A stretch of 12,640 bases of DNA from the NCBI GenBank assembly GCA_946188175.1, contig CAMHUJ010000012.1:1-12640 (forward strand). Direction: 5' to 3'. Source of the stretch: an uncultured Ruminococcus sp. GTDB taxonomy: Bacteria > Bacillota > Clostridia > Oscillospirales > Ruminococcaceae. The position numbers and the translations under genes are program-made. This document shows positions 1 through 5,843 of the stretch, in pieces; positions within the stretch are counted from its first letter, which is position 1, and each line of letters starts with the position of its first letter. The notes beneath the pieces are model-generated. The model was not told the DNA's origin and did no database searches. It saw only the letters and a program-made list of their open reading frames with translations.

Positions 1-19
1 CACGACGCTCTTCCGATCT
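1..19 (+). other. Illumina sequencing adapter remnant
   Basis: The first 19 bases, CACGACGCTCTTCCGATCT, are identical to the 3' end of the Illumina TruSeq universal/read-1 adapter. They are an untrimmed library artefact at a contig end, not genomic sequence. Read in the frame of the downstream gene they would add the spurious residues HDALPI to its N-terminus, so any gene model extended to base 1 is wrong. Real sequence starts at about base 20. Confidence 0.97.
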
Positions 20-363
20 CATGGGAGGCGATCGTGCCGAATGATGTGCCGAAGCTGTATCTGGATGTGTCCGGCGCGCTGTATACGAAGGATGATCTGC
101 TTGCAGTCGGCATGACGGCGGATGTGCTGCGGAATATGGGCATTGAAAATGCGGAAAGCATGAACGATGAAGAACTGTATCAGGCGGCGCTGGATATGAT
201 CGCTGAGATCCGGCGCGAATCGCGTGACCCGTATGCTGAAAAAATGGGGAACTGTCAGGTGACAGAGCTGCTCGGGCAGCATGAGATCTTTATCGAAAAA
301 CCGGAAGAATGCGGCAGGATCGTCAGGGAATTCATTGACGGACTGGATGCTTCAAACGAATAA
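20..363 (+). CDS. Alpha/beta hydrolase family protein, C-terminal fragment (5' end missing)
   Basis: The reading frame is open from the adapter junction (first clean codon TGG at 22) to TAA at 361-363. A GTG at 34 is not a credible start: it lacks a ribosome binding site and the frame is open upstream, so the 5' part is simply off the contig. The end of the protein, HEIFIEKPEECGRIVREFI, fits the C-terminal segment of alpha/beta hydrolases, where the catalytic His (codon 280-282) is followed by E-x-P-E-x-x and an amphipathic helix. The nucleophile and acid of the triad would lie in the missing part, so substrate cannot be inferred. Only 29 bases separate it from nadE, so the two are probably cotranscribed. 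The family call rests on the C-terminal pattern only; another hydrolase-like fold is possible. Confidence 0.6.
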
Positions 364-378
364 TCAATGCAATGTATG

Positions 379-384
379 AAAGGA
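379..384 (+). promoter_or_regulatory. Ribosome binding site deciding the nadE start
   Basis: AAAGGA lies 8 nt upstream of the ATG at 393. The in-frame ATGs at 372 and 384 have no such site upstream: the one at 384 overlaps the motif and the one at 372 precedes it. This supports initiation at 393. Confidence 0.6.
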
Positions 385-392
385 TGAAAGCA

Positions 393-1145
393 ATGTATCA
401 TTTTGATGTGAACAAGGCGATTGAAGATTGCTGCCGCTGGATTCAGGACTGGTTTGCAGAAAACGGCGACGGCTGCCCTGCCGTGCTCGGAATCTCCGGC
501 GGCAAGGACAGCTCGGTCTGTGCGGCACTGCTCTGCAAGGCGCTCGGCGTCCACAGAGTCATCGGCGTGATGATGCCGCGCGGCGTGCAGCCTGATATTT
601 CGGATTCGGAGCTGCTCTGCAAGCATCTCGGCATCATGAATGTCACGGTGAATATCGGCGAGGCGGTCGATGCCGTGGCGAAGGCGGTCGGTGCCGTGAC
701 GCCCCTCAGCACGCAGGCGGAGATTAATCTGCCGCCCCGTATCCGCATGACGACCGTTTATGCCGTTTCGCAGTCGGTCGGCGGCAGAGTGGCAAATACC
801 TGCAATCTCTCCGAGGACTGGGTCGGTTATTCCACCCGCTGGGGCGACAGCGTCGGCGATTTCTCGCCGCTCGGACAGTTTACCGTGACCGAGGTCAAGG
901 CAATCGGCAGAGCACTCGGTCTGCCGGAGCGTCTCGTCGAGAAGCCGCCCTCTGACGGTCTCTGCGGCAAGACGGATGAAGATAATCTCGGCTTTACCTA
1001 TGCCGCGCTTGACCTCTATATCCGCGAGGGCATTGAACCCGATCCCGAAACCAAGGCGCTCATCGACCGCAAGCACAAGATGAACCTCTTTAAGCTCAAG
1101 ATGATGCCTGCATTCCCGTTCGATCCGACGAAGGATGCAGAATAA
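393..1145 (+). CDS. nadE: NAD(+) synthase, ammonia-dependent type
   Basis: The enzyme catalyses the last step of NAD synthesis, amidating deamido-NAD (nicotinic acid adenine dinucleotide) with ATP through an adenylated intermediate, in the cytoplasm. The 250-aa product carries the ATP-pyrophosphatase P-loop ISGGKDSS near residue 35. It also has the conserved GYSTRWGDSVGDFSPLGQFT segment that precedes the substrate site, the EKPPSDGL...KTDEDNLGF block and the C-terminal RKHKMNLFKLKMMPAFPF block. There is no N-terminal nitrilase-type glutaminase domain and the length matches single-domain NadE, so it should use free ammonia or ammonia channelled from another protein. The start at 393 is chosen over 372 because of the AAAGGA at 379-384. 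It follows the hydrolase fragment by 29 nt and ends just before a strong bidirectional terminator. Confidence 0.93.
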   Translation: MYHFDVNKAIEDCCRWIQDWFAENGDGCPAVLGISGGKDSSVCAALLCKALGVHRVIGVMMPRGVQPDISDSELLCKHLGIMNVTVNIGEAVDAVAKAVGAVTPLSTQAEINLPPRIRMTTVYAVSQSVGGRVANTCNLSEDWVGYSTRWGDSVGDFSPLGQFTVTEVKAIGRALGLPERLVEKPPSDGLCGKTDEDNLGFTYAALDLYIREGIEPDPETKALIDRKHKMNLFKLKMMPAFPFDPTKDAE

Positions 1146-1151
1146 TCTCAC

Positions 1152-1206
1152 AAAAAAAGCCGCGGAATGCAAGCTGATACGCAGCATTCCGCGGTTCCTT
1201 TTATTT
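1152..1206. terminator. Bidirectional intrinsic terminator between convergent genes
   Basis: CCGCGGAATGC (1160-1170) pairs perfectly with GCATTCCGCGG (1184-1194), an 11-bp stem with a 13-nt loop. On the plus strand it is followed by a T-rich run (TTCCTTTTATTT), ending nadE. On the minus strand the A7 run at 1152-1158 becomes the U-tract that ends the transglutaminase-dockerin gene. It sits in the 62-bp gap between the two convergent genes. Confidence 0.88.
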
Positions 1207-1207
1207 G

Positions 1208-3184
1208 TCAGACAAGGCGTGCGATGATGCGGAGAATATAGATGACATCGTCGCCGTCGAGCAGATCGTCGCCGTTGCATCTGCCGTTTGCGATGCCCTG
1301 CGACTGAATCCGGACATTCGGGTCCTCCGCGACGAACCGTGCAAGCAGAACCGCATCGGATACATCCACGGTGCCGTCCAGATTGACGTCGCCGCGGAGC
1401 CCCTGCTTCGGCAGTGTCGTGACGGTTGTCGTTGTGACGGTCGTTGTTGTGGTGGTTTTCGTTGTCGTCGGCTTGGTCGTGGTTTTGGAAGTGGTCGCCG
1501 GTGTGGTCGTGACCGTCACACGGGTGGTTGTAGTGGTGGCAGCAGACGTTGTCCGCGCGGTGGTCACGGTTGTTGTTGTCGTGACAGGCTTGGTCGTGGT
1601 GCCGGTGGTTCGGGTGGTTGTAGCAGTAGACCGCTTTGTGGTGGTCGGGAAGGTCGGGAACGTGAAGACCGGTCTGGTGCGCGAGGTCGATGTCGTGCTC
1701 GTGACGGTTGTATCAGAAGCGGTTTGCGAGGTTGTCCGCGAGGTGGATGTCGTTGTGGGGCGGGTTGTTGTGGTGGTGTGCTTGGTGGTTGTTGTGGTGG
1801 TTTTGGACGTTTTGGATGTGGTTGTCGTGGATGTGGTTGTCGTGGATGTGGTTGTCGTTGTGGAAGAAGATGTTGTTGTTGTGGTGGTTTCAGGCTGCTG
1901 ATGCGTGAGCTCCAGCGTCCGGAAGGTGACATCCATTTCCGGCTGATCGGCGCTTGCAAATGCAGGCGCTGCCATGATCTGATAGGTCAGGTTGCCGTCT
2001 GCGTCAAAGCGGATGCCGTAGATGCTGCCGAGCGCCTTTTCCTCGGCGGTCAGCGTATACAGTTTTTCGGAGTCGCCGCCTGTGAGCGGTCTTTTATAGA
2101 TGCTCGACGCATCGTGATAATAGACGGTATCGCCGCTGATCTGCGTGGAGACATAGCAGATCGAATATACATTGCCGTTTGCGGTCGGCCATGCCGCCTT
2201 GACCTTGCCGAAGGTCTCGGTCTCGTTCATCAGGCGGCTGCGGCTGAATGTCGCCGTGACCTGATCGGCAAAGCGGACGGTCGTCGGATCGACAGCCTTC
2301 GCATAATACCATGAGCCGTCCGGCAGCGGATGCACCGTATCCATTGCGCCGACCCAGAAAGCCTGTGCATAATCATCGGCGGTGCATGTGATTGTATTGT
2401 TCTCTGCAAAATAATTCCAGTCGTCTGCCTGATGATAGGTGTCTGCCTGCATATATGCGTCGGAGACGAGCAGATACATATGTGTGCCGTGTCCGAGCAT
2501 ATCCGGCGCGCCGTCGTCGTAGGTCGCGTCGCAGTGATACCACTTGCCGTCGATTTGCACGACATTCCACATATGCTTGAGCGCATCGCTCGTGATTGCA
2601 TAGCAGGGGATATTGAGCTTCCGGCAGAGCACGCACATTGCCAGCGCATAGCCCTGACAGACCGTTTTGCCGTCGATCAGTGCGGTATAGGCATTGTTGT
2701 TTTTATATGTCAGATCGTATTCGCAGTGCTCTGCGAGATAATCATGCAGATAGAGCACCTTCTCGGCATCCGTCCAGCCGGACTGTACGCCGCTCAGTAC
2801 CGCATCGACCGCTGCGTCGAATTGCGTCTGCATCTCCGGAATCGCATCCAGACTGTAATTGTATTCAATGGAGATTGCGCCGACATAATTGCGCTGCCAG
2901 ATATCCATGGAATAGCGGTATGCAGAGCTGATATAAAACCATTTTGCGTCGGTGTAGAGCATGTCATAATACAGTTCGGTGACCTGATCGACGGTCAGCT
3001 TCAGACCGCTGAGAATGACATTTGTTTTCTTGTTCTCCCATGCATCATAGATCATCGCGCGGAAGCTCTCTTCGGCGGATGCCTCTGCTTCTGCCGCAGA
3101 TGCCGTCAGCAGCGGCTGCGTCATGCCGCAGAGCATCACGGCCGACAGCATGGCTGCCGTGATTTTATGAAACAGTGTATGCAT
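1208..3184 (-). CDS. Secreted transglutaminase-like protein with Thr-rich linker and C-terminal dockerin
   Basis: A 658-aa exported protein. Residues 1-31 form a signal peptide (K7, hydrophobic core, TASA-A cleavage-like site). Residues about 140-225 match the transglutaminase core: Cys176 in KTVCQGYA, His204 in LKHMWNVV and Asp219 in YHCDATYDD form the expected Cys-His-Asp triad. Residues 300-425 contain short strand-rich segments (such as DTVYYHDASSIYKRPL) that I cannot assign. Residues 431-592 are a Thr-rich linker with 16 Lys/Arg and only two acidic residues. Residues 595-658 are a type I dockerin: loop 1 is canonical (D599, N601, D603, D607, D610) but loop 2 has Arg635 where the first Asp is expected. 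Start: GGAGG at 3192-3196 is 7 nt from the ATG. The dockerin implies docking to a cohesin scaffold. The catalytic domain could crosslink proteins or act as a cysteine peptidase; substrate unknown. Confidence 0.9.
   Translation of the reverse strand: MHTLFHKITAAMLSAVMLCGMTQPLLTASAAEAEASAEESFRAMIYDAWENKKTNVILSGLKLTVDQVTELYYDMLYTDAKWFYISSAYRYSMDIWQRNYVGAISIEYNYSLDAIPEMQTQFDAAVDAVLSGVQSGWTDAEKVLYLHDYLAEHCEYDLTYKNNNAYTALIDGKTVCQGYALAMCVLCRKLNIPCYAITSDALKHMWNVVQIDGKWYHCDATYDDGAPDMLGHGTHMYLLVSDAYMQADTYHQADDWNYFAENNTITCTADDYAQAFWVGAMDTVHPLPDGSWYYAKAVDPTTVRFADQVTATFSRSRLMNETETFGKVKAAWPTANGNVYSICYVSTQISGDTVYYHDASSIYKRPLTGGDSEKLYTLTAEEKALGSIYGIRFDADGNLTYQIMAAPAFASADQPEMDVTFRTLELTHQQPETTTTTTSSSTTTTTSTTTTSTTTTSKTSKTTTTTTKHTTTTTRPTTTSTSRTTSQTASDTTVTSTTSTSRTRPVFTFPTFPTTTKRSTATTTRTTGTTTKPVTTTTTVTTARTTSAATTTTTRVTVTTTPATTSKTTTKPTTTKTTTTTTVTTTTVTTLPKQGLRGDVNLDGTVDVSDAVLLARFVAEDPNVRIQSQGIANGRCNGDDLLDGDDVIYILRIIARLV
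1211..1402 (-). other. Dockerin module of the transglutaminase protein (residues 595-658)
   Basis: The module has two F-hand-like repeats. Repeat 1, DVNLDGTVDVSD, has all calcium ligands. Repeat 2, RCNGDDLLDGDD, keeps the positions equivalent to N637, D639, D643 and D646, but position 1 is Arg and the usual Gly after the third ligand is Asp640. Each repeat is followed by the expected hydrophobic helix (AVLLARFV and VIYILRII). This is the cellulosome-attachment domain. Confidence 0.88.
1409..1894 (-). repeat. Low-complexity Thr-rich linker coding DNA, basic type
   Basis: This encodes residues 431-592 of the transglutaminase-dockerin protein, mostly runs of Thr with Ser, Val and Lys/Arg. A Pro-aromatic island (PVFTFPTFP, residues 505-513) sits in the middle. 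On the plus strand it reads as GTTGTG/GTGGTT-type repeats, which create long spurious Val- and Cys/Gly-rich frames. Such linkers in cellulosomal proteins are typically flexible and often O-glycosylated; glycosylation here is inference. Confidence 0.85.
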
Positions 3185-3188
3185 AATT

Positions 3189-3196
3189 ACACCTCC
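3189..3196 (-). promoter_or_regulatory. Ribosome binding site of the transglutaminase-dockerin gene
   Basis: On the minus strand GGAGGTGT precedes the ATG at 3184, with GGAGG spaced 7 nt from it. This is a near-consensus Shine-Dalgarno and fixes the start. Confidence 0.85.
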
Positions 3197-3252
3197 GGAT
3201 ACAGTCGGAACGGGTCGGATACGCAGAGAAACAGTGATATCCCTGCAAGAAT

Positions 3253-3281
3253 ATTATAACATATATGCATAAAAAGTGTAA
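3253..3281 (-). promoter_or_regulatory. Putative sigma-A promoter of the transglutaminase-dockerin gene (extended -10)
   Basis: On the minus strand a perfect TATAAT (3253-3258) is preceded directly by TGT, giving an extended -10 TGnTATAAT. The -35 position, 17 nt upstream (3276-3281), reads TTACAC and is a poor match, which extended -10 promoters tolerate. The predicted transcript starts near 3246 and has a leader of about 60 nt. Confidence 0.65.
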
Positions 3282-3514
3282 GATGTAAAACGCTGAAATT
3301 GTAAAATCGTTTTTGTGCGTTCCGTACAAAGCCGCTGAATTCTTAACATAATTTTCAGAAAGCGGCAGTATCAGCAGGAAAAATACGGCTCCGTGTGATG
3401 TGACAAACAGTATAAGCAGTAAGAAAATATACAAAAAGTTTTGCTTTTGTGATTAGGAATCTGCGGTAAGTGCATTGGATTTTTATGCAAGCAAAACAAA
3501 GAATTTTCATCCGC
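3282..3514. other. AT-rich divergent intergenic region, no gene seen
   Basis: This is the middle of the 409-bp gap between the two divergently transcribed dockerin genes. No frame here has a credible ribosome binding site or family resemblance. There are two short dyads: GCCGCT (3331-3336) with AGCGGC (3361-3366), and GCAAGC (3487-3492) with GCTTGC (3513-3518). The second overlaps the -35 of the plus-strand promoter. Either could be an operator, but at 6 bp per arm both could be chance. Confidence 0.5.
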
Positions 3515-3544
3515 TTGCCAAAGCAGACGGGGTTGTGATATAAT
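3515..3544 (+). promoter_or_regulatory. Putative sigma-A promoter of the LRR-dockerin gene
   Basis: TTGCCA (3515-3520, five of six matches to TTGACA) is followed after 18 nt by a perfect TATAAT (3539-3544). TGA directly before the hexamer makes an extended -10. The predicted start is near 3551. The leader of about 43 nt contains a small hairpin, TCCCG (3553-3557) with CGGGA (3563-3567). Confidence 0.78.
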
Positions 3545-3593
3545 AAAAATTGTCCCGGTTTTCGGGAAAATCGTGGGAAGGGAAACATATAAA

Positions 3594-5570
3594 ATGAAAA
3601 GGAATACAATCACAGCCATGCTGGCTGCCGTGCTTGCGCTGACTGCTGTCAGCGGCAGTATGCTGCCGGCAAATGCGCCGCTTTCGCTTTCTGCATCTGC
3701 GGCGTTTACCAGAGAGGATGAAACACCTGTCAGCGGCCACTCCGGCGTGTACTCCTACGTGAAATATCCGAAGTCGAAGTACATTGAAATCGAAGCGGTT
3801 CACATGTCTCTCAGCGGAAAAATCGAGATTCCTGAGAAGATCGACGGGCTGCCGGTCACTGTCATCGGCAAGGGCGCGTTTCAGGACTGCACGGACATCA
3901 CCGAGATCGTGATGCCGGAATCTGTGCAGTATATGAATCTCGGAGCATTCTCCGGCTGTAAGAAGCTGAAAAAGGTTACGCTTTCCAAGAAGCTCCATGC
4001 ACTTCCGGCAAAGGCTTTCACAGACTGTACCGCACTGGAAAGCATTGCGCTGCCGGATTCGCTGACCGACATCGGCGCCTATGCCTTTGAGGACTGCGAG
4101 AGCCTGAAGGAAATCCATATCCCGAGCTCCGTCACCGGACTTGATTCCTGCGCATTCCGCAGATGCACCGCGCTCGAAAATATCACGCTCGGTACAGGCA
4201 TTAAGAAAATCGGCAACCAGACCTTTGCAATGTGCGGCAAGCTGACCGAGATCAAGCTGCCGGAGACGCTCACCGAGATCGGTACCCGTGCCTTCGGAAA
4301 CTGCGGCGCGCTGACCGCGATCTCGCTGCCGGATCATGTCAAGACAATCGGCAATGAGGTCTTTGCAGGCTGTGCAAAAATGAAATCCGCAAAGCTCTCC
4401 GCTGTGCTGGAGAGTGTTCCGGTCTCTGCGTTCGCGGGCTGCAATCAGCTCGAGGAAATTGAGATCCCCGACAGCGTCAAATCCGTTGAGACCTATGCAT
4501 TCTATGAGTGCGCTGCGCTGAAAAAGGTGAAGATCGGTGACGGCGTCGGCGTGATCCGTGATTCCGCATTCCAGAATTGCGAGGCGCTCAAAGAACTGAC
4601 AATCGGCGTCGGGCTGACAAAGGTCGGTGCACATGCATTCCGCGAGTGCAGCGCGCTCGAATCCGTTGCACTGCCGGACAGTGTTACCGAGATCGGCGAA
4701 AATGCATTCACCAACTGCAACGCGCTCAAGGATATCAAGCTGCCGAAACAGCTGAAAACACTTGCAAAACAGGCGTTCTACGGCTGCAAGTCTCTGACTG
4801 CCGTCAAGCTGCCGGAGAGTATCTCTTCCGTCGGCGAGGGCGCATTCCGCAACTGCTCCGTGCTCGCATCGGTGACTGTGCCGACTGAAAAGTGCACATT
4901 TGCGGCTGATCCGTATCTGTTCAGCAACAGCTATAATGTGTATGATACGATCATCTTCGGTTACGAGGGTTCCGACGCAGACACATTTGCAAAGCAGTAC
5001 GGCTATCAGTTCAAGTCGCTCAAGGAGCAGAGTGCCGCAAGCGTCACCACCGCGGAAACGACCGCCGCTGTGACGACTGCTGCATCCACGACGACCACCG
5101 AGACAACAACGACCACCGAGACAACAACGACAACGGAAACTACGACCACCACGGAAACCACGACGACGACCGAAACCACTACTACTACTACGACCACGGA
5201 AACCACCACCACGACCGCGGAAACCACTGCCGCGACGACGACAACCGCTTCGACTGCCGCAGAAACTACCACAACGGCTGTATCTGCGGAGGCTGCACCG
5301 TCGATTCCGCAGCTCAGAGGCGATGTGGACGGTGACGGTGTGATCACCAGCGGCGATGCACAGATCACGCTGCAAACCTATGCGCTGCTGCTCGCAGGTG
5401 CGTCGAATCCGCTCTCCAGAGAAGCAGATGCAGCTGCCGATGTCGATCAGGACGGCGCAGTTACCGCTGCCGATGCGCAGATCATTTTGCAGTATTACAC
5501 GCAGAATACGCTCTCGCATATCTCTACGACATGGGAAGAACTCGTTGATTCTGCAAAGCAGAGCAAATAA
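3594..5570 (+). CDS. Secreted BspA-like leucine-rich-repeat protein with Thr-rich linker and C-terminal dockerin
   Basis: A 658-aa exported protein. Residues 1-36 form a signal peptide (MKRN, then a hydrophobic core ending SASA). Residues about 85-430 are BspA/LRR_5-type leucine-rich repeats: the 'x-A-F-x-x-C' signature recurs 15 times with an exact 23-residue period (AF at 95, 118, 141 and so on to 417). Residues 483-565 are a Thr/Glu linker with TTTTTE hexads and no Lys or Arg. Residues 575-640 are a type I dockerin with two intact calcium loops (D577, D579, D581, T585, D588; D616, D618, D620, T624, D627). An 18-residue tail follows. The start is ATG 3594 with AAGGGA at 3578-3583; the in-frame GTG at 3573 has no binding site. 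BspA-like repeats usually bind proteins or host/matrix surfaces, so an adhesive or scaffold-accessory role is inferred. Partner unknown. Confidence 0.92.
   Translation: MKRNTITAMLAAVLALTAVSGSMLPANAPLSLSASAAFTREDETPVSGHSGVYSYVKYPKSKYIEIEAVHMSLSGKIEIPEKIDGLPVTVIGKGAFQDCTDITEIVMPESVQYMNLGAFSGCKKLKKVTLSKKLHALPAKAFTDCTALESIALPDSLTDIGAYAFEDCESLKEIHIPSSVTGLDSCAFRRCTALENITLGTGIKKIGNQTFAMCGKLTEIKLPETLTEIGTRAFGNCGALTAISLPDHVKTIGNEVFAGCAKMKSAKLSAVLESVPVSAFAGCNQLEEIEIPDSVKSVETYAFYECAALKKVKIGDGVGVIRDSAFQNCEALKELTIGVGLTKVGAHAFRECSALESVALPDSVTEIGENAFTNCNALKDIKLPKQLKTLAKQAFYGCKSLTAVKLPESISSVGEGAFRNCSVLASVTVPTEKCTFAADPYLFSNSYNVYDTIIFGYEGSDADTFAKQYGYQFKSLKEQSAASVTTAETTAAVTTAASTTTTETTTTTETTTTTETTTTTETTTTTETTTTTTTTETTTTTAETTAATTTTASTAAETTTTAVSAEAAPSIPQLRGDVDGDGVITSGDAQITLQTYALLLAGASNPLSREADAAADVDQDGAVTAADAQIILQYYTQNTLSHISTTWEELVDSAKQSK
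3846..4883 (+). repeat. Tandem 69-bp leucine-rich-repeat units (15 copies)
   Basis: This encodes 15 consecutive 23-residue leucine-rich repeats of the pattern AFxxCxxLxxIxLPxxLxxIGxx. The Ala/Thr/Val-Phe positions are spaced exactly 69 bp apart without a single insertion or deletion. The units are diverged at the DNA level, so they are protein-level rather than recently amplified repeats. Confidence 0.9.
5040..5279 (+). repeat. Low-complexity Thr/Glu-rich linker coding DNA, acidic type
   Basis: This encodes residues 483-562 of the LRR-dockerin protein. Glu recurs every six residues at 503, 509, 515, 521 and 527, giving TTTTTE hexads built from ACC/ACA/ACG and GAA/GAG codons. It is a flexible interdomain linker. 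Synonymous codon mixing argues against very recent DNA-level expansion. Confidence 0.85.
5313..5513 (+). other. Dockerin module of the LRR protein (residues 574-640)
   Basis: It has two calcium-binding repeats, DVDGDGVITSGD and DVDQDGAVTAAD, each followed by a helix (AQITLQTYALL and AQIILQYYTQN). All ligand positions are present in both. Residues at repeat positions 10/11, which in type I dockerins help set cohesin choice, are Ser-Gly and Ala-Ala, all small. This differs from the Val-Ser of repeat 1 in the neighbouring transglutaminase dockerin. Confidence 0.9.
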
Positions 5571-5585
5571 TACGATATATAATGA

Positions 5586-5627
5586 ACCGCCTGTCCGGCT
5601 TGATTCCGGACAGGCGGTCAGCTTTTC
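5586..5627 (+). terminator. Terminator-like hairpin after the LRR-dockerin gene (copy A)
   Basis: ACCGCCTGTCCGG (5586-5598) pairs perfectly with CCGGACAGGCGGT (5606-5618), with a 7-nt loop CTTGATT. A short T run (CTTTTC at 5622-5627) follows after TCAG. It lies 15 nt past the stop codon and probably ends the LRR-dockerin transcript. An almost identical copy occurs at 5844-5879. Confidence 0.75.
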
Positions 5628-5645
5628 GATAAAGTGTCATTTTTT

Positions 5646-5810
5646 AGGGGACGCCCTCTATCGCAGGGCGTCCCCTCTTGCCGCTGTGCGGCAATTCACC
5701 ACCCCTTGCGGAGCTCTTGAAGTGTAAGGGATTCCGTGCTCTGCGGAGCACGGCAAGGGGCGCTGCCCCTCGACCCCGCAAACTTTTGAAAAAGTTTGAT
5801 CAAAACTTTT
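5646..5810. repeat. Cluster of palindromes, probable dispersed intergenic repeat or structured RNA
   Basis: Consecutive hairpins fill this gene-free stretch. AGGGGACGCCCT/AGGGCGTCCCCT (5646-5657/5665-5676) is 12 bp. TTGCCGC/GCGGCAA (5678-5684/5688-5694) is 7 bp. CCGTGCTC/GAGCACGG (5734-5741/5746-5753) is 8 bp. GGGGC/GCCCC (5757-5761/5765-5769) is 5 bp, and AAAAGTTT/AAACTTTT (5790-5797/5803-5810) is 8 bp followed by ATTTTTA. CCCCTTGC (5702-5709) can also pair with GCAAGGGG (5753-5760). The GC-rich hairpins lack U-tracts on either strand, so they are not simple terminators. The GGGGCGCTGCCCC...AAACTTTTGAAAAAGTTT style recalls non-coding repeats I associate with gut clostridia, but this is from memory only. 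No ORF here has a ribosome binding site. Confidence 0.6.
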
Positions 5811-5843
5811 ATTTTTACCCGCCTAGATTTCTCAACAGAATGA

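Noticed and set aside
1371..1901. A Val-rich plus-strand frame that resembles a membrane protein.
   Set aside because: It is antisense to the Thr-rich linker (ACN runs read as GTN), with no start context.
1205..2314. A 369-codon plus-strand frame very rich in Cys, Gly and Arg.
   Set aside because: It is the antisense of the transglutaminase-dockerin gene. Its odd composition is simply the complement of Thr codon runs. It has no binding site and no family resemblance.
3573..3575. GTG as start of the LRR-dockerin protein.
   Set aside because: It lies within or upstream of the purine-rich binding site. ATG 3594 gives a canonical signal peptide MKRN... with the AAGGGA site correctly placed.
3165..3619. 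Several short hydrophobic minus-strand frames between the dockerin genes, which could suggest a small membrane protein.
   Set aside because: The hydrophobicity comes from AT-rich promoter DNA (Phe/Ile/Tyr codons). None has a binding site, and they overlap the mapped promoters.
5040..5279. A possible CRISPR-like or minisatellite array.
   Set aside because: The repeats are in-frame Thr/Glu codons with synonymous variation, no constant repeat and no spacers. It is a protein linker.
3507..5519. A 670-codon minus-strand frame covering the LRR-dockerin gene.
   Set aside because: It is the shadow of the plus-strand gene, which has a signal peptide, in-register repeats, a dockerin, a promoter and a terminator. 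The shadow has none of these.
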